Assembly (NCBI RefSeq): GCF_028551255.1
Contig: NZ_CP117029.1
Coordinates: 2,666,001-2,730,000 of the forward strand
DNA from: Vibrio tubiashii
Lineage (GTDB): Bacteria; Pseudomonadota; Gammaproteobacteria; Enterobacterales; Vibrionaceae
Length of the DNA stretch: 64,000 nucleotides
Direction: 5' to 3'
Below the pieces are notes generated by a model. It had not been told where the DNA came from. It made no database searches and saw only the letters and a program-made list of their open reading frames with translations. The position numbers and the translations under genes are program-made. This document shows, piece after piece, positions 8,281-18,528 of the stretch (its first letter is position 1; the number at the start of each line of letters is the position of its first letter).

Positions 8281-8976
8281 ATGAAAATCGGCATCATCGG
8301 TGCAATGGAGCAAGAAGTCTCTATTCTTAAGCAAGCTATTGAAAACTGCCAAGAAGTCTCTAAAGCAGGTTGTACTTTCTACGCGGGTCAGCTTAATGGT
8401 GTAGAGGTTGTACTCCTTCAATCAGGTATCGGTAAAGTTGCTGCTGCGGTAGGCACGACAATTCTTCTTGACGAATACAAGCCTGATGCCGTGATTAACA
8501 CAGGTTCTGCAGGTGGCTTTGACTCTAGCCTAAACCTTGGCGACGTTGTTGTTTCAACTGAAGTTCGTCACCACGATGCAGACGTCACAGCATTTGGTTA
8601 CGAAATGGGACAGATGGCACAGCAACCAGCGGCTTTCATGGCAGATGAAAAACTGATGGATGTGGCTGAAAAAGCACTGGCGCAAATGGAAGACAAACAC
8701 GCGGTACGTGGACTAATCTGTACTGGTGATGCATTTGTAGCAAGCGCGGAGCGCCAAGCCTTCATTCGCAAACACTTCCCTTCGGTTATCGCCGTTGAAA
8801 TGGAAGCTTCAGCTATCGCTCAAACCTGTCACCAATTCAAGGTCCCATTCGTTGTCGTACGTGCTATCTCTGACGTAGCCGACAAAGAAGCAGGCATGAG
8901 CTTTGATGAGTTCCTACCGCTAGCTGCTAAGAGTTCATCAGAGATGGTGGTAAAAATGGTTGACCTGCTGAAGTAA
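8281..8976 (+). CDS. mtnN: 5'-methylthioadenosine/S-adenosylhomocysteine nucleosidase
   Basis: Cleaves adenine from MTA, SAH and 5'-deoxyadenosine, serving methionine salvage and supplying S-ribosylhomocysteine for AI-2 synthesis. The 231-aa product has the family signature [13 protein letters not shown] with catalytic Glu12, the purine/ribose-binding [11 protein letters not shown] segment and the catalytic Asp in AISDVAD. An AGGA site precedes the ATG. cbiB begins 14 bp after the stop and btuF abuts that, so mtnN-cbiB-btuF form an operon; E. coli has mtn-btuF-yadS in the same order. Confidence 0.96.
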   Translation: MKIGIIGAMEQEVSILKQAIENCQEVSKAGCTFYAGQLNGVEVVLLQSGIGKVAAAVGTTILLDEYKPDAVINTGSAGGFDSSLNLGDVVVSTEVRHHDADVTAFGYEMGQMAQQPAAFMADEKLMDVAEKALAQMEDKHAVRGLICTGDAFVASAERQAFIRKHFPSVIAVEMEASAIAQTCHQFKVPFVVVRAISDVADKEAGMSFDEFLPLAAKSSSEMVVKMVDLLK

Positions 8977-8990
8977 GCTAAAGCGATATC

Positions 8991-9944
8991 ATGGAAGATA
9001 TTTTCAATCAACTTTACTCAAATGGCGCGCTCCTCGTATTATGGGGTGCGCTTTTATTTCATCTAATCCTGCCCTTCCCACGTGAGGCACATCCCGCCAT
9101 CTTGTGGCATAAGTTTGCTGAGCAATTAGCGGACAAGGTCAACGTTAATTCCAATTACTCGCAAAGCATTATCTCTGGCACTCTAGCTTGGTTATTAATG
9201 CTATTTCCAATGCTCGCTGTCTTGATTGCACTAAAACCACTAGTTTGGCAGCCAGAGTTGTTCGAATTGGCCTTTTTGCTGCTCGCGATTGATTGGCGTA
9301 ATACTGATAAGTTTACCGCCCAATTTGTCGCTGCGATGGCACGCGAAGATAAAGAGCATGCCAAAATGCTCATCAAGCCACTCATCAATCGCTCGACCGC
9401 GCCTTTATCAATACTAGGGCTCGGCAAAGCGGGCGCAGAAACTCTGATCATGTCCTACGGCCGTAATGTCGTCGGCGTGCTTTTCTGGTATGCCATTGGC
9501 GGTGGTATCGGAGCGTTCATGTATCGCATGAGTGTAGAGTTGGCTCGGGCATGGTCACCAAGCAGACAACGCTTTTCACCATTTGGTATTCCCGCAGTTC
9601 GTGCAGTGGCAGTATTAGACTTTATCCCACTGAGGCTGTTTGCCATCATGATCACCTTAGGTCATAGGGCACAAGCAACCGCCCAACTACTTCAAGAACA
9701 AGCCAAATCGTGGCCTCTTCCTGGACCTGCCTGGCTATTGGTTTCCGTCGGTGCCAAGCTTGAACTCTCACTCGGCGGTCCGGCGATTTATGACGGGCAC
9801 AAAGCGGTACGCGCTAAACTTGGTGGTCGCATTGCTCCATCAGCCATTCATATTGCTCAGGTACAAAAAACTCTGGCGTGGCGAATGTTGGCTTGGATTA
9901 TTATCCAAAGCCTTATCATGGGCTTAATCTATCAAGGAATCTAA
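8991..9944 (+). CDS. cbiB: CobD/CbiB family cobalamin biosynthesis membrane protein
   Basis: A 317-aa multi-pass inner-membrane protein resembling CbiB/CobD, which attaches the aminopropanol arm to adenosylcobyric acid. The conserved family region GGGIGAFMYRMSVELAR, and the later GPAIYDGHKAVRAKLGG near the C-terminus, support this. It sits between mtnN and btuF; its stop codon is directly followed by the btuF ATG. No other corrin-ring genes are nearby, so it probably serves salvage of imported corrinoids. The family is clear; activity in this organism is inferred. Confidence 0.85.
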   Translation: MEDIFNQLYSNGALLVLWGALLFHLILPFPREAHPAILWHKFAEQLADKVNVNSNYSQSIISGTLAWLLMLFPMLAVLIALKPLVWQPELFELAFLLLAIDWRNTDKFTAQFVAAMAREDKEHAKMLIKPLINRSTAPLSILGLGKAGAETLIMSYGRNVVGVLFWYAIGGGIGAFMYRMSVELARAWSPSRQRFSPFGIPAVRAVAVLDFIPLRLFAIMITLGHRAQATAQLLQEQAKSWPLPGPAWLLVSVGAKLELSLGGPAIYDGHKAVRAKLGGRIAPSAIHIAQVQKTLAWRMLAWIIIQSLIMGLIYQGI

Positions 9945-10766
9945 ATGCGTTTCACCTTATTGCTCCTGACGGCTTTTGTTTCTCACTTTGCAGTATCAGC
10001 TCCTGCCGAGCGCGTTATCAGCTTGGCACCACACGCAACAGAACTTGCGTTTGCCGCAGGGCTTGGAGACAAACTTGTCGCCGTCAGTGAACGAAGTGAT
10101 TACCCGGAACAAACGCAAAAAATAGAAAAAGTCGCGAACTATAAAGGGATCAAGATCGAGCGTATCATCGCCCTACAACCGGATCTCATTATCGCGTGGC
10201 CTTCTGGTAACCCGAATGGAGAGCTCGACAAGCTTAAGCAATTTGGCCTCAATATTTACTACTCTCAAACCCATTCACTAGAAGATATTGCTGCCAACAT
10301 TGAGCAACTAAGCGAATATGCAGAAGATCCGAATGTCGGAAGAAAAAATGCGCAGGACTTCAGAGATCAGCTAGCAGAACTCAAAAATCGTTATGATACA
10401 GAGTCTAAAGTTCGTTACTTCTACCAACTGAGTGAGCAACCTATTATCACTTTGGCGCAAGGCAAATGGCCTAGTGAAGTATTTTCATTCTGTGGCGGTG
10501 AAAATATCTTTGAGAGCAGTGCTGCTCCTTACCCGCAAGTAGGGAAAGAGCAAGTCATCTTGCTGAACCCAGAAGTGATGTTTACTTCTCAGCATGCTAT
10601 CGCCAATGGCAATATTTGGGCGCAGTGGAGTGAGCAACTTTCGGCGGTAAAGAACAACTATATCTGGTCTTTAAATTCAGACTGGATAAATCGCCCAACG
10701 CCAAGAACGCTCAAAGCTATCGAGCAAGTTTGTGAGCATTTCGAAACAGTAAGGCGAAATCGCTAA
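9945..10766 (+). CDS. btuF: Vitamin B12 periplasmic binding protein BtuF
   Basis: Periplasmic substrate-binding protein delivering cobalamin to the BtuCD ABC importer. The 273-aa product has a signal peptide (MRFTLLLLTAFVSHFAVSA), then the class III binding-protein start RVISLAPHATELAFAAGLGDKLVAVSERSDYPEQ and the helical linker region of the fold. The ATG directly follows the cbiB stop (zero spacing), and an AAGGAA ribosome site lies within the end of cbiB. btuC and btuD are not in the window. Confidence 0.93.
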   Translation: MRFTLLLLTAFVSHFAVSAPAERVISLAPHATELAFAAGLGDKLVAVSERSDYPEQTQKIEKVANYKGIKIERIIALQPDLIIAWPSGNPNGELDKLKQFGLNIYYSQTHSLEDIAANIEQLSEYAEDPNVGRKNAQDFRDQLAELKNRYDTESKVRYFYQLSEQPIITLAQGKWPSEVFSFCGGENIFESSAAPYPQVGKEQVILLNPEVMFTSQHAIANGNIWAQWSEQLSAVKNNYIWSLNSDWINRPTPRTLKAIEQVCEHFETVRRNR

Positions 10767-10840
10767 CGGTTAAACGATGAGATCTCGTACAATCCCTCTT
10801 CGTTTTCTGTCCCCTTTCTTAAGTAAGAGATTTTAGTGTC

Positions 10841-11461
10841 ATGGATTCCATGCTGCTTTATGTCGTCGACTTGTTCGGTACGGCTATTTTTGCAATTTCA
10901 GGTGTTCTATTAGCGGGTCGATTAAAAATGGACCCTTTTGGTGTTGCTGTACTTGGTAGTGTCACCGCGATTGGCGGAGGCACCATCCGTGATATGGCCT
11001 TGGGCGCGACGCCGGTTTTCTGGATCACCGATACCAACTATTTGTGGACCATCCTGATTACTTGCTTGCTCACCATGCTTATCGTCAGAAGACCTAAACG
11101 TCTCGCATGGTGGATCTTACCTGTCTGTGATGCCATTGGTCTCGCGGTGTTTGTCGGCATTGGTGTTGAAAAAACCATGGCTTACCAAGACTCTGCGCTA
11201 GTTGCGATCATTATGGGTGTGATAACAGGCTGTGGCGGCGGTATTATTCGTGACGTACTTGCCCGTGAAGTACCTATGGTTCTTAGAAGTGAAGTGTATG
11301 CGACCGCATGTATCATTGGCGGCGCATTCCACACCACCGCTTTAGCCATGGGACAAGACAGTGACACAGCCTTCCTAGCAGGCGTATTCTCAACGCTTCT
11401 GATTCGTCTCGGAGCAATTCGCTGGCACTTGTCACTGCCGACGTTTGCTTTGAATCGGTAG
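10841..11461 (+). CDS. yadS: TRIC cation channel family protein YadS
   Basis: A 206-aa membrane protein with two repeats of the glycine-rich UPF0126/TRIC motif: FAISGVLLAGRLKMDPFGVAVLG with TAIGGGTIRDMALG, and later GVITGCGGGIIRDVLARE. Prokaryotic TRIC proteins form trimeric cation channels. It resembles E. coli YadS throughout (ending IRWHLSLPTFAL), and the mtn-btuF-yadS order is conserved. The 74-bp gap after btuF is long enough for a separate promoter. Physiological role unknown. Confidence 0.9.
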   Translation: MDSMLLYVVDLFGTAIFAISGVLLAGRLKMDPFGVAVLGSVTAIGGGTIRDMALGATPVFWITDTNYLWTILITCLLTMLIVRRPKRLAWWILPVCDAIGLAVFVGIGVEKTMAYQDSALVAIIMGVITGCGGGIIRDVLAREVPMVLRSEVYATACIIGGAFHTTALAMGQDSDTAFLAGVFSTLLIRLGAIRWHLSLPTFALNR

Positions 11462-11490
11462 CGGGATTATTTCCAAAGGTTTACTTTAAT

Positions 11491-11596
11491 TGTCATTCCT
11501 TAGAACGAAGAATGAGTGAGTAAGGAATCTCCAAATCCAATTCGACTTGCTTTAAGAGATCCCCAACTCGTTCGTTCCTCACTCTTGAGGATGACA
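11491..11596 (+). repeat. Palindromic intergenic repeat, family A copy 1
   Basis: About 106 bp bounded by TGTCATTCC and GAGGATGACA, with internal self-complementary segments (TAAGGAATCTC, GAGATCC, CTCACTCTTGAGG). It resembles, in opposite orientation, 38645-38739. It lies between the convergent yadS and thrC. It looks like a non-coding REP/MITE-type unit. Confidence 0.7.
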
Positions 11597-11640
11597 GTAA
11601 TAACACGTCTAGGAATGACAAGTAGGTAACGACCCAAATA

Positions 11641-11666
11641 AAAAAGGTCACCGAAGTGACCTTTTT
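11641..11666. terminator. Bidirectional terminator after thrC
   Basis: AAAAAGGTCAC (11641-11651), loop CGAA, GTGACCTTTTT (11656-11666). It serves the leftward thr operon and can also stop yadS transcripts. Nearly the same stem recurs at 30556-30583. Confidence 0.85.
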
Positions 11667-11685
11667 CGTATTCAATAAGCGCGGA

Positions 11686-12969
11686 TTACTTCTGCACTCG
11701 ACGCAGTACTTGTTTTAGCAAGTCAAAGTCGTTCGCTAGGTCTTCAGATAGAAGCTCCATGGCTGCGTGCTTAGCAAGTGGCCCTGGAAGTTCGATATCT
11801 GAACCTAGTATATCATCGACCACTTCTTTGAACTTAGCTGGGTGTGCAGTACATAGGAACAGACCCGTCTCACCTTCTTGAAGCTGCTCGTCTAGAACGC
11901 GGTAAGCGATCGCACCGTGTGGCTCACATAGGTAGCCTTGCTCATGCAGCTCTTTAACTGATTCAGCACTTTGCGCATCAGTGACCGCACCCTTACCAAG
12001 CGTCTCTAAGCCCCACTCTTTTACGCGGCATAGCTCTTCGATACGTGGCCAGTTGTTTGGTTGACTAACATCCATCGCATTCGATGTTGTCGCCACTGTT
12101 GGCTTAGGATCCCACTCACCCGTTTCTAGGTAGCGTGGCACTGTATCATTAGCGTTAGTCGCGGCAATGAAACGTTTGATTGGCAAACCCAGTGCTTTAG
12201 CCAGTAGACCCGCCGTTAAGTTACCAAAGTTACCACTTGGCACAGACACAACTAGGTTTTCACGCTGCTCTTTGCTTAGCTGCGAAGCGGCTTCAAAGTA
12301 GTAACAAATTTGCGCCATTAGGCGTGAGATATTGATTGAGTTTGCTGAGTTTAGGCCAATCTCTTCACGCAATGCTGCATCATCAAATGCTTGCTTAACC
12401 AAAGCCTGACAAGCGTCGAAGTCGCCATCAATGGCTACTGTATGAATGTTCTTACCTAGGGTACAGAACAGCTTTTCTTGTAGTGGGCTGATCTTACCTT
12501 TTGGATATAGGATAACGACATTGATGTCTTCCATTCCATAGAAGGCATGAGCCACTGCTGCACCTGTGTCACCCGAAGTTGCAGTTAGGATGGTGATTTT
12601 ACCGCCATCAGAAACAGCCGCGAGTGACTGCGCCATAAAGCGACCACCAAAGTCTTTAAACGCTAATGTTGGACCATGGAATAACTCTAGCGCGTATACG
12701 CCTTCTTTGACTTTGTTAATTGGCGCTGGGAATTGGAAAGCCGCATCCACTAGAGAGTTCACTTTCTCTTCCGCAAGCTCATCACCAATTAGCGCCGAAA
12801 GAATCTTTGTACTACGTGAAACAAAATCTTCTGCTAACAGGGCATCGATATCATCGAACTTAGGCAACTCTTGTGGGAAAAAAAGGCCTTGGTTACGACC
12901 TAACCCTTGGCGAACGGCTTGGCCAAAGGATACTTGTTCATCATTTTCTTTTATGTTGTACAGCTTCAT
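11686..12969 (-). CDS. thrC: Threonine synthase
   Basis: PLP enzyme converting O-phosphohomoserine to threonine, last step of the pathway. The 427-aa length fits the enteric type. The PLP lysine is in [15 protein letters not shown] (about 105-110), the phosphate-binding region is [15 protein letters not shown], and the [17 protein letters not shown] loop is typical. Its ATG overlaps the thrB stop by 4 bp (ATGA), so translation is coupled. Last gene of the thr operon; a terminator follows at 11641. Confidence 0.97.
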   Translation of the reverse strand: MKLYNIKENDEQVSFGQAVRQGLGRNQGLFFPQELPKFDDIDALLAEDFVSRSTKILSALIGDELAEEKVNSLVDAAFQFPAPINKVKEGVYALELFHGPTLAFKDFGGRFMAQSLAAVSDGGKITILTATSGDTGAAVAHAFYGMEDINVVILYPKGKISPLQEKLFCTLGKNIHTVAIDGDFDACQALVKQAFDDAALREEIGLNSANSINISRLMAQICYYFEAASQLSKEQRENLVVSVPSGNFGNLTAGLLAKALGLPIKRFIAATNANDTVPRYLETGEWDPKPTVATTSNAMDVSQPNNWPRIEELCRVKEWGLETLGKGAVTDAQSAESVKELHEQGYLCEPHGAIAYRVLDEQLQEGETGLFLCTAHPAKFKEVVDDILGSDIELPGPLAKHAAMELLSEDLANDFDLLKQVLRRVQK

Positions 12970-13934
12970 AGCTCACTTCCTGTTACGTTCGAACCCTGTT
13001 TGTTGAGGCGACAAACATGGACGAATCCTTCTTCATTTTGTACGTAGTTCTGTTCAAGCCAGCGAGCAACTCGCTCAGCGACATCTTTATCTTTACAAAT
13101 ACTAAATAGTGTTGGGCCACTACCAGAAATGCCAGTAGCTAGAGCCCCGGCTGTAGCTGCATATTTACGTGCATCAGCAAAGCCTGGTAGCAGTTTCTCA
13201 CGATACGGTTCAGCGATCACGTCTTTGATCATCTTCGCTGCCAATTCAGGTTGATTTGAATGACATGCATGGATAAAGCCAGCAAGGTGGCGACCGTGAG
13301 CAATGATATCTTGACGGCGATATTGAGAAGGCAAGATCTCGCGCGCTTCAGCGGTTGAAACCTTTATCCCTGGGTAAGCCATTACCCAGTACCAATCGTC
13401 AAAGCATGGCACTTCTTGGCTAATAATCCCAAGCTCTTCTAGCATAAGCTGCACGCCACCTAAGTAACATGGCGCAACGTTATCATAGTGGATGCCACCA
13501 GAAATTTGGCCTTCCATTTCACCCATGAGTGCGAGCAGTTCTGTCTCATTTAACGGCTCACCATGAAAACGGTTTAGTGCATCAAGCGCGGCAACAATCG
13601 AACAGGCACTAGAACCTAATCCAGAGCCGATTGGCATGTTCTTTTCTAACGTCATTTCCAACGCTAGCAGCGCTTCACCTTTTTTGTCTAGCTCTCTGGC
13701 AAATACTCGCCAACAGTCATAAACGATATTTTCTTTTGGATCCGCAGGCAGCTTAGAAACAAAGTTACCTGCTGTTTTCAAACTGAATGGTTCGCTACCT
13801 GATTTCACTAAAACTCGATCACCGAGCAAAGTGCCATCAATTGGGGACACAGCCGCCCCCAACACGTCGAAACCGACACTAACATTACCAATTGATGCTG
13901 GAGCGTAAACTGCTACATCCATACCACGGCTCAT
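12966..13934 (-). CDS. thrB: Homoserine kinase
   Basis: GHMP-family kinase phosphorylating homoserine. The 322-aa product begins with [22 protein letters not shown] and has the ATP-binding motif [18 protein letters not shown] (about 90-105) and the C-terminal [15 protein letters not shown]. The start at 13934 has an AGGAG site in the end of thrA; the in-frame ATG at 13922 lacks one. It begins 3 bp after thrA and overlaps thrC by 4 bp. Confidence 0.97.
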   Translation of the reverse strand: MSRGMDVAVYAPASIGNVSVGFDVLGAAVSPIDGTLLGDRVLVKSGSEPFSLKTAGNFVSKLPADPKENIVYDCWRVFARELDKKGEALLALEMTLEKNMPIGSGLGSSACSIVAALDALNRFHGEPLNETELLALMGEMEGQISGGIHYDNVAPCYLGGVQLMLEELGIISQEVPCFDDWYWVMAYPGIKVSTAEAREILPSQYRRQDIIAHGRHLAGFIHACHSNQPELAAKMIKDVIAEPYREKLLPGFADARKYAATAGALATGISGSGPTLFSICKDKDVAERVARWLEQNYVQNEEGFVHVCRLNKQGSNVTGSEL

Positions 13935-13937
13935 ATT

Positions 13938-16397
13938 CTAAACTCCTAGCTTCCAACCTAATGTGCGCATCACGTCTGAGAAAACGCCTGCCGCTGTTAC
14001 TTCAGTACCCGCACCGTAACCGCGTAATACAAGCGGAATTGGTTGGTAGTAGCGGCTGTAGAATGCCAGTGCGTTCTCACCATCTTTAATCTTAAACATT
14101 GGATCATTTTCATCTACTGCGGCAATGCTTACGCGGCATTGGCCATCTGCAATTTCACCCACATAACGCAGTACTTTGCCCTCTTCAGCGGCTTGAGCGG
14201 ATTGCTGTTTAAAGTAAGCGTCCGCTTCTGGAAGGCGAGCCATAAACTCTTCTACGCTGCCTGAATCATCAAAGCCAGGTGGCAGTGCTTGATCGACGAT
14301 CACATCTTCAAGCTCAAGGTTCATACCCGCTTCACGAGCAAGAATAAGTAGCTTACGCGCTACATCCATACCTGAAAGGTCATCACGTGGGTCAGGCTCT
14401 GTAAAGCCATTGTCTTTGGCAATGTTGGTCGCTTGGCTTAGCGTCATACCTTCATCAAGCTTGCCGAAGATGTAAGAAAGTGAACCAGATAAAATGCCAC
14501 TAAAGCGTTCAAGTTCGTCACCTGCAGAAATAAGGTTCTGTAGGTTTTCGATAACTGGCAGGCCAGCACCTACCGTTGTTTCGTACATCAATTTGCGGCG
14601 AGAGCTACGCGCAACATCGCGCAATTGGTGGTAGTAAGCCATGCTCGACGTATTGGCTTTCTTGTTTGGTGTGACAACGTGGAAGCCTGCTGCCAAGAAA
14701 TCTGCGTACTGATTGGCGATAGATTCACTTGAAGTACAATCCACCAGCACAGGGTTGATGATGTGGTTACGTTGAACAAGAGAGATCAAGCGAGCCAAAG
14801 TAAACTCTTCGGAAGCATCTTTCATGCGATCGCGCCAATGATCGAGCGGTAGCCCTTCGCTATCTAGCAATAAACCCTTGCTGTTTGCTAGGCCACATAC
14901 TCGTAGGATAATGCCTTTTTCTGCCAATTTAGCTTGCTGACGCTGAATCTGATCCACCAGCTCACCGCCGACACCACCGACACCAACCACAAAGACATCG
15001 AGGAAGTGTTTCGAGTTAAATAGATTCTCATGACACGCTTTGATCGCTTCAGAGATCTTATCTTCCGGAATCACCGCTGAGATAGCACGCTCAGAAGAAC
15101 CTTGTGCAATAGCGACAATGTTGACGTTCACTTCAGCTAGGGAAGAGAAGAATTGCGAAGCCACACCACGTGATGTGCGCATGCCGTCACCCACTAGCGT
15201 TACGATAGCCACGTCACTGATAAATTCGACAGGCTCTAGTAGACCGTCTTTAAGCTCAAGCTCGAAAGTCTCGCTCAGTGCTTGCTCAGCAATTTCTTTG
15301 TCTTGTGCTTCAATACAGAAACTGATGCTGTATTCAGAAGAAGACTGAGTAATCAGCACAATAGAGACACCTGCTGAGGACATTGCACCGAACACTCGGC
15401 TCGCCATGCCAACCATGCCTTTCATACCTGGGCCAGATACGTTAACCATTGTTAAGTCGCTAAGCGTCGTGATCCCTTTAATGGCTAGGTTGTCTTCACC
15501 TGTATCTTGACCGATTAAAGTCCCCGCTCCTTGTGGGTTAAAGCTGTTTTTAATCAAACAAGGAATGTGGAACTGAGCGATAGGCGCAATGGTTTTAGGG
15601 TGCAGAACGGAAGCACCAAAGTAAGAGAGTTCCATTGCTTCTTGGTAGCTGAGCGATTTAAGTAAACGCGCGTCATCTACTAGGCGAGGGTCACAGTTGT
15701 AGACGCCATCTACGTCGGTCCATATCTCACAGCAATCCGCGCGCAGACATGCAGCCAATACTGCCGCTGAGTAATCTGAGCCGTTTCGACCTAGCGTGAC
15801 CAATTCGCCATCTTCATTACCCGCAGTAAAACCAGGCATGATGTTAACGTGACCTTGAGGAAGAGGATTTTGGCGGAAGTTTTGCGTTGAAACTTCAACA
15901 TCAACCATAGCTTCTAAATGCTCACCGCGAGCAAATAGGTATTGAACAGGATCAATCAGACTCGCCGCTTGTCCTTTCGCTTCTAATACCGCCTTCATTA
16001 GTTGGATAGAAACGCGCTCACCTTTACTGATAATGCGAGCATTAACGTTGTCTGGGCACATGCCTAACAGGTTGATGCCATGAACGAATTGACGTAACTG
16101 GGTTAGAGAAGTTTTAACTTGGTTGTCGTAACCACTGCCATCAATGTTTGGCAGCACTTGTTTGATATCTTGGAAAAGGTCGCGGAAAGAATCTTCGAGC
16201 TCGGCAATTTGCAGCTCAGCCTCTCCATTTTTTAACGCGCCTTCAATCACAGAAACTAACTTATTGGTGGTTTTACCCGGTGCTGAAAGCACAACCGCCA
16301 CTTCTTCTTGCTGGGCATTATTAGCAATGATATCTGCCGCTCTTAAAAAACGATCAGCATCCGCTAATGATGAACCTCCAAACTTTAAAACTCGCAT
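13938..16397 (-). CDS. thrA: Bifunctional aspartokinase I / homoserine dehydrogenase I
   Basis: Catalyses the first and third steps from aspartate to threonine. The 819-aa product has the aspartokinase domain (1 to about 290, [12 protein letters not shown] and [18 protein letters not shown]), two ACT regulatory domains (about 310-460) that bind threonine in E. coli ThrA, and homoserine dehydrogenase (about 465-819, [13 protein letters not shown] and VDCTSSE). Start 16397 has a GGAGGAAGG site and matches the family start; the open frame continues 7 codons upstream. First structural gene after the thrL attenuator. Confidence 0.97.
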   Translation of the reverse strand: MRVLKFGGSSLADADRFLRAADIIANNAQQEEVAVVLSAPGKTTNKLVSVIEGALKNGEAELQIAELEDSFRDLFQDIKQVLPNIDGSGYDNQVKTSLTQLRQFVHGINLLGMCPDNVNARIISKGERVSIQLMKAVLEAKGQAASLIDPVQYLFARGEHLEAMVDVEVSTQNFRQNPLPQGHVNIMPGFTAGNEDGELVTLGRNGSDYSAAVLAACLRADCCEIWTDVDGVYNCDPRLVDDARLLKSLSYQEAMELSYFGASVLHPKTIAPIAQFHIPCLIKNSFNPQGAGTLIGQDTGEDNLAIKGITTLSDLTMVNVSGPGMKGMVGMASRVFGAMSSAGVSIVLITQSSSEYSISFCIEAQDKEIAEQALSETFELELKDGLLEPVEFISDVAIVTLVGDGMRTSRGVASQFFSSLAEVNVNIVAIAQGSSERAISAVIPEDKISEAIKACHENLFNSKHFLDVFVVGVGGVGGELVDQIQRQQAKLAEKGIILRVCGLANSKGLLLDSEGLPLDHWRDRMKDASEEFTLARLISLVQRNHIINPVLVDCTSSESIANQYADFLAAGFHVVTPNKKANTSSMAYYHQLRDVARSSRRKLMYETTVGAGLPVIENLQNLISAGDELERFSGILSGSLSYIFGKLDEGMTLSQATNIAKDNGFTEPDPRDDLSGMDVARKLLILAREAGMNLELEDVIVDQALPPGFDDSGSVEEFMARLPEADAYFKQQSAQAAEEGKVLRYVGEIADGQCRVSIAAVDENDPMFKIKDGENALAFYSRYYQPIPLVLRGYGAGTEVTAAGVFSDVMRTLGWKLGV

Positions 16398-16428
16398 CCC
16401 TTCCTCCAAATAGGTCATAAATTGGCAT

Positions 16429-16468
16429 AAAAAAAGGCCTGTATCTGGTGGGATACAGGCCTTTTTTT
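16429..16468 (-). terminator. thr operon attenuator
   Basis: GGCCTGTATC (16436-16445), loop TGGTGG, GATACAGGCC (16452-16461), a perfect 10-bp stem with seven T after it on the minus strand. It lies between thrL and thrA. Ribosome stalling at the Thr/Ile codons of thrL would prevent its formation. Confidence 0.9.
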
Positions 16469-16482
16469 AAAATTTCTTTCGC

Positions 16483-16557
16483 TTAGCAGCCTGCCCCAAC
16501 AATAGCGATGTCGGTAATAATAATGGTTGTGGTCATTACTAGGCGTTGGTGCTGCAT
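16483..16557 (-). CDS. thrL: thr operon leader peptide
   Basis: A 24-codon frame beginning MQHQRLVM and containing the run TTTIIIT followed by further isoleucines, ending VGAGC. Three Thr codons, three Ile codons and another Thr in sequence are the control codons expected for attenuation by charged tRNA-Thr and tRNA-Ile. The stop lies 15 nt before the attenuator stem. E. coli ThrL has the same kind of Thr/Ile-rich run. No strong ribosome site is evident, common for leaders. Confidence 0.88.
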   Translation of the reverse strand: MQHQRLVMTTTIIITDIAIVGAGC

Positions 16558-16831
16558 ATTCTTAATTATCTTTACGATGTGTGTTTGCTTACCTATACGT
16601 TTACCTTATTTTTCCTGCTCTCGTCAACGAAAAGTTACTATTTTTTGTTCACACTCAGGCTCACTCGCATTCACAACATCTCATCATGTTAATCATCGAT
16701 TGCAACAATCAATGAAACCATTAGCACATATCATAATAACTAATTGCTATATAAAACTTGCAACTAGTTCGTTCGTTTTATGCTTTAATTAGTTTTGCAG
16801 TGGAAAGCAGACAATAACAAAGGAGTGGCAT

Positions 16832-17293
16832 ATGAAAATAATCCTAAGCCTATCAGCGCTACTATGCGCCTGCCCGTTGTTTGCAACCGAACTGCCTCCC
16901 TTACCTTCTCAGCAATCCACTTCGCCACATAAGATCTTTTTATCGACTGAAAACGATCAGTATGATTTTGATTCTTGGAAAATTGATGGTGGCTACTCTT
17001 ACAATCTGTTCGACAAAGTCGATCTTTATGTCGGTGCGCGACTTAACAATAACGATAAGATCAATGAGACAGGTTTCCTTAGTGGTGTGAGTTACCAATT
17101 GACACCAAGAGTTTCAGTACAAAGTACCTTGCACTCCTACAGCGATGAGACCTTATCAGAAGGGAAAGAATCCAGTATAGCGGCCGAAGTATCGAGCCGG
17201 ATGAAACTCACAGACAACTTAGATGTGCATGCCACTCTCGACTACCAAGAGTGGCAAAAAGGAGTTGAAGTAGGGCTAGGCTTTAGGTTCTAG
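16832..17293 (+). CDS. Predicted exported beta-barrel-like protein, unknown function
   Basis: 153 aa with a signal peptide (hydrophobic 3-17, likely cut after LFA near residue 18). The mature part is rich in alternating strands ([60 protein letters not shown]) and ends [10 protein letters not shown], an aromatic C-terminus typical of outer-membrane barrels. About six to eight strands fit, so a small barrel is plausible. A strong AAAGGAG site precedes the ATG. It converges on the rraA-like gene and their ends overlap by 4 bp. I recognise no named family. Confidence 0.75.
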   Translation: MKIILSLSALLCACPLFATELPPLPSQQSTSPHKIFLSTENDQYDFDSWKIDGGYSYNLFDKVDLYVGARLNNNDKINETGFLSGVSYQLTPRVSVQSTLHSYSDETLSEGKESSIAAEVSSRMKLTDNLDVHATLDYQEWQKGVEVGLGFRF

Positions 17294-17775
17294 CTCCAAT
17301 CTAGCAGTTCGGTAGACATTAAAACGCCATTCCAATCCGCATAGATATAATCGCCAGGTTGAATCATCTGGTTATGTATTGTCAGTGTGACATTCACTTC
17401 CCCAGCACCACGTTTCTCTGTCTTAAATGGACAAGTCCCCAAGGCTTTAATACCTAACTCCATTTCAGCCATCATGCCAACATCTCGAACGGCACCATTG
17501 ACGATCACACCTTCCCAGTTGTTATCGATAGCCAAGATCGCCAGTTGATCGCCTAACAAGGCTTTCTGGCAAGAACCATGTCCATCAACAACCAGTACTT
17601 TTCCCGTACCATCTTGGCTCAGCATTTCTCTAACTTTTGAATTATCGTGATAGCAGCGCACCGTGACAATTTCGCCGTAAAAAGCAAATTTTTGACCAAA
17701 GCTGTGCAGAGGTAACTCTAGCAGAGTGACCTTTTCTTCATGCTTATCACAAATATCAGGGGTTATATCTTTCAT
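17290..17775 (-). CDS. RraA family protein (RNase E inhibitor-like / HMG aldolase-like)
   Basis: 161 aa, collinear with E. coli RraA ([73 protein letters not shown]). RraA binds RNase E and inhibits RNA decay; other family members are 4-hydroxy-4-methyl-2-oxoglutarate aldolases. This copy keeps the Arg-Asp pair of the aldolases (GAVRD), where E. coli RraA has Arg-Gln, so its activity is open. Start 17775 has a GGAGG site; the frame runs 7 codons further upstream. Next gene upstream is the DUF3293 protein. Confidence 0.85.
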   Translation of the reverse strand: MKDITPDICDKHEEKVTLLELPLHSFGQKFAFYGEIVTVRCYHDNSKVREMLSQDGTGKVLVVDGHGSCQKALLGDQLAILAIDNNWEGVIVNGAVRDVGMMAEMELGIKALGTCPFKTEKRGAGEVNVTLTIHNQMIQPGDYIYADWNGVLMSTELLDWS

Positions 17776-17812
17776 TTTTCCTCCATGAACTTCCAAAATT
17801 AAAAATCGAATC

Positions 17813-18202
17813 CTATCGACAGCGGCTGCGCCAATTGCCTAGCGCGATCTTGCTTTGATCTTCTAAGCAGGAAAGGAGAAATAGCCTCTCTCCTTCGACA
17901 TAATAGATGGCGTTTTGTTGGTATTTTCGCCCTAACTCTAACGCCTCGTATTGGCTAATCTGAACAGCAAAACTCTCTTCAAACCAAGAAAAATCCTCAT
18001 TGCCCACTTGGACGCTACACCAACAAGTATGGCTCACTTCTTGAGCTAAGTGTTGATTATTTCTGTCATTATCACTTTTTGACAGCCAAATACTTTTCGG
18101 GTTCCAAGCTGTAACAATAGCAAACTGGCTGCACATTAGATGTCGCTCAAAACGAAAGTAAGGATCGCAGTAGGCCTGCCAGAGGTCAGAATCAATTGCC
18201 AT
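17813..18202 (-). CDS. DUF3293 domain protein
   Basis: A 129-aa soluble protein resembling the DUF3293 family, small proteins of unknown function in gamma-proteobacteria. Visible family-like features are an N-terminal [12 protein letters not shown], the [11 protein letters not shown] segment, and a charged C-terminal part with [15 protein letters not shown]. It precedes the rraA-like gene by 37 bp on the same strand and may share its transcript. No signal peptide or membrane segment; no function can be assigned. Confidence 0.7.
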   Translation of the reverse strand: MAIDSDLWQAYCDPYFRFERHLMCSQFAIVTAWNPKSIWLSKSDNDRNNQHLAQEVSHTCWCSVQVGNEDFSWFEESFAVQISQYEALELGRKYQQNAIYYVEGERLFLLSCLEDQSKIALGNWRSRCR

Positions 18203-18258
18203 AAAATCACAAGTTATACATTTAATAGATACTATTAATATTTGTTACATTCTAACTC

Positions 18259-18272
18259 TTGATATAAATCAA
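18259..18272. promoter_or_regulatory. FNR box upstream of arcA
   Basis: TTGAT-ATAA-ATCAA matches the FNR consensus exactly. It lies about 257 bp before the arcA ATG and 57 bp before the divergent DUF3293 gene. TATAGA at 18322-18327 could be a -10 about 60 bp downstream. E. coli arcA is FNR-activated. The remaining 18203-18528 spacer shows no coding potential and is presumably the arcA leader. Confidence 0.65.
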
Positions 18273-18528
18273 CAAAGTGATTGGAATTAACATTTCTACG
18301 TTGTTAGCATGCTGTTAACATTATAGAATCCGCCTCAAAGACTAGTAGAATGTAGAGGATTAGGGACCTCTTCAGCGTAGAAAAGCAGCACCAAGGATGG
18401 CGGGCGATCAAAGAGAGTGTATTTTTACAGTCTTTGGTTTATTATCAACATCACATTACCTGTATGTTATGTTTTTGCCTAGAATTTATTCTATTAGCAC
18501 AAATTTTTCACAAGTTTAGGTACCGCCA

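Noticed and set aside
8950..9944. Cobalamin riboswitch for cbiB-btuF
   Set aside because: Only 14 bp separate mtnN and cbiB and none separate cbiB and btuF, so there is no room; I saw no B12-box-like sequence before mtnN.
11493..11675. 60-aa frame in the yadS-thrC spacer
   Set aside because: It is the translation of a palindromic repeat plus a terminator.
16508..16792. 94-aa plus-strand frame opposite thrL
   Set aside because: Covers the thr regulatory region on the wrong strand with Cys/Ser-rich, membrane-unlike composition and no start signal.
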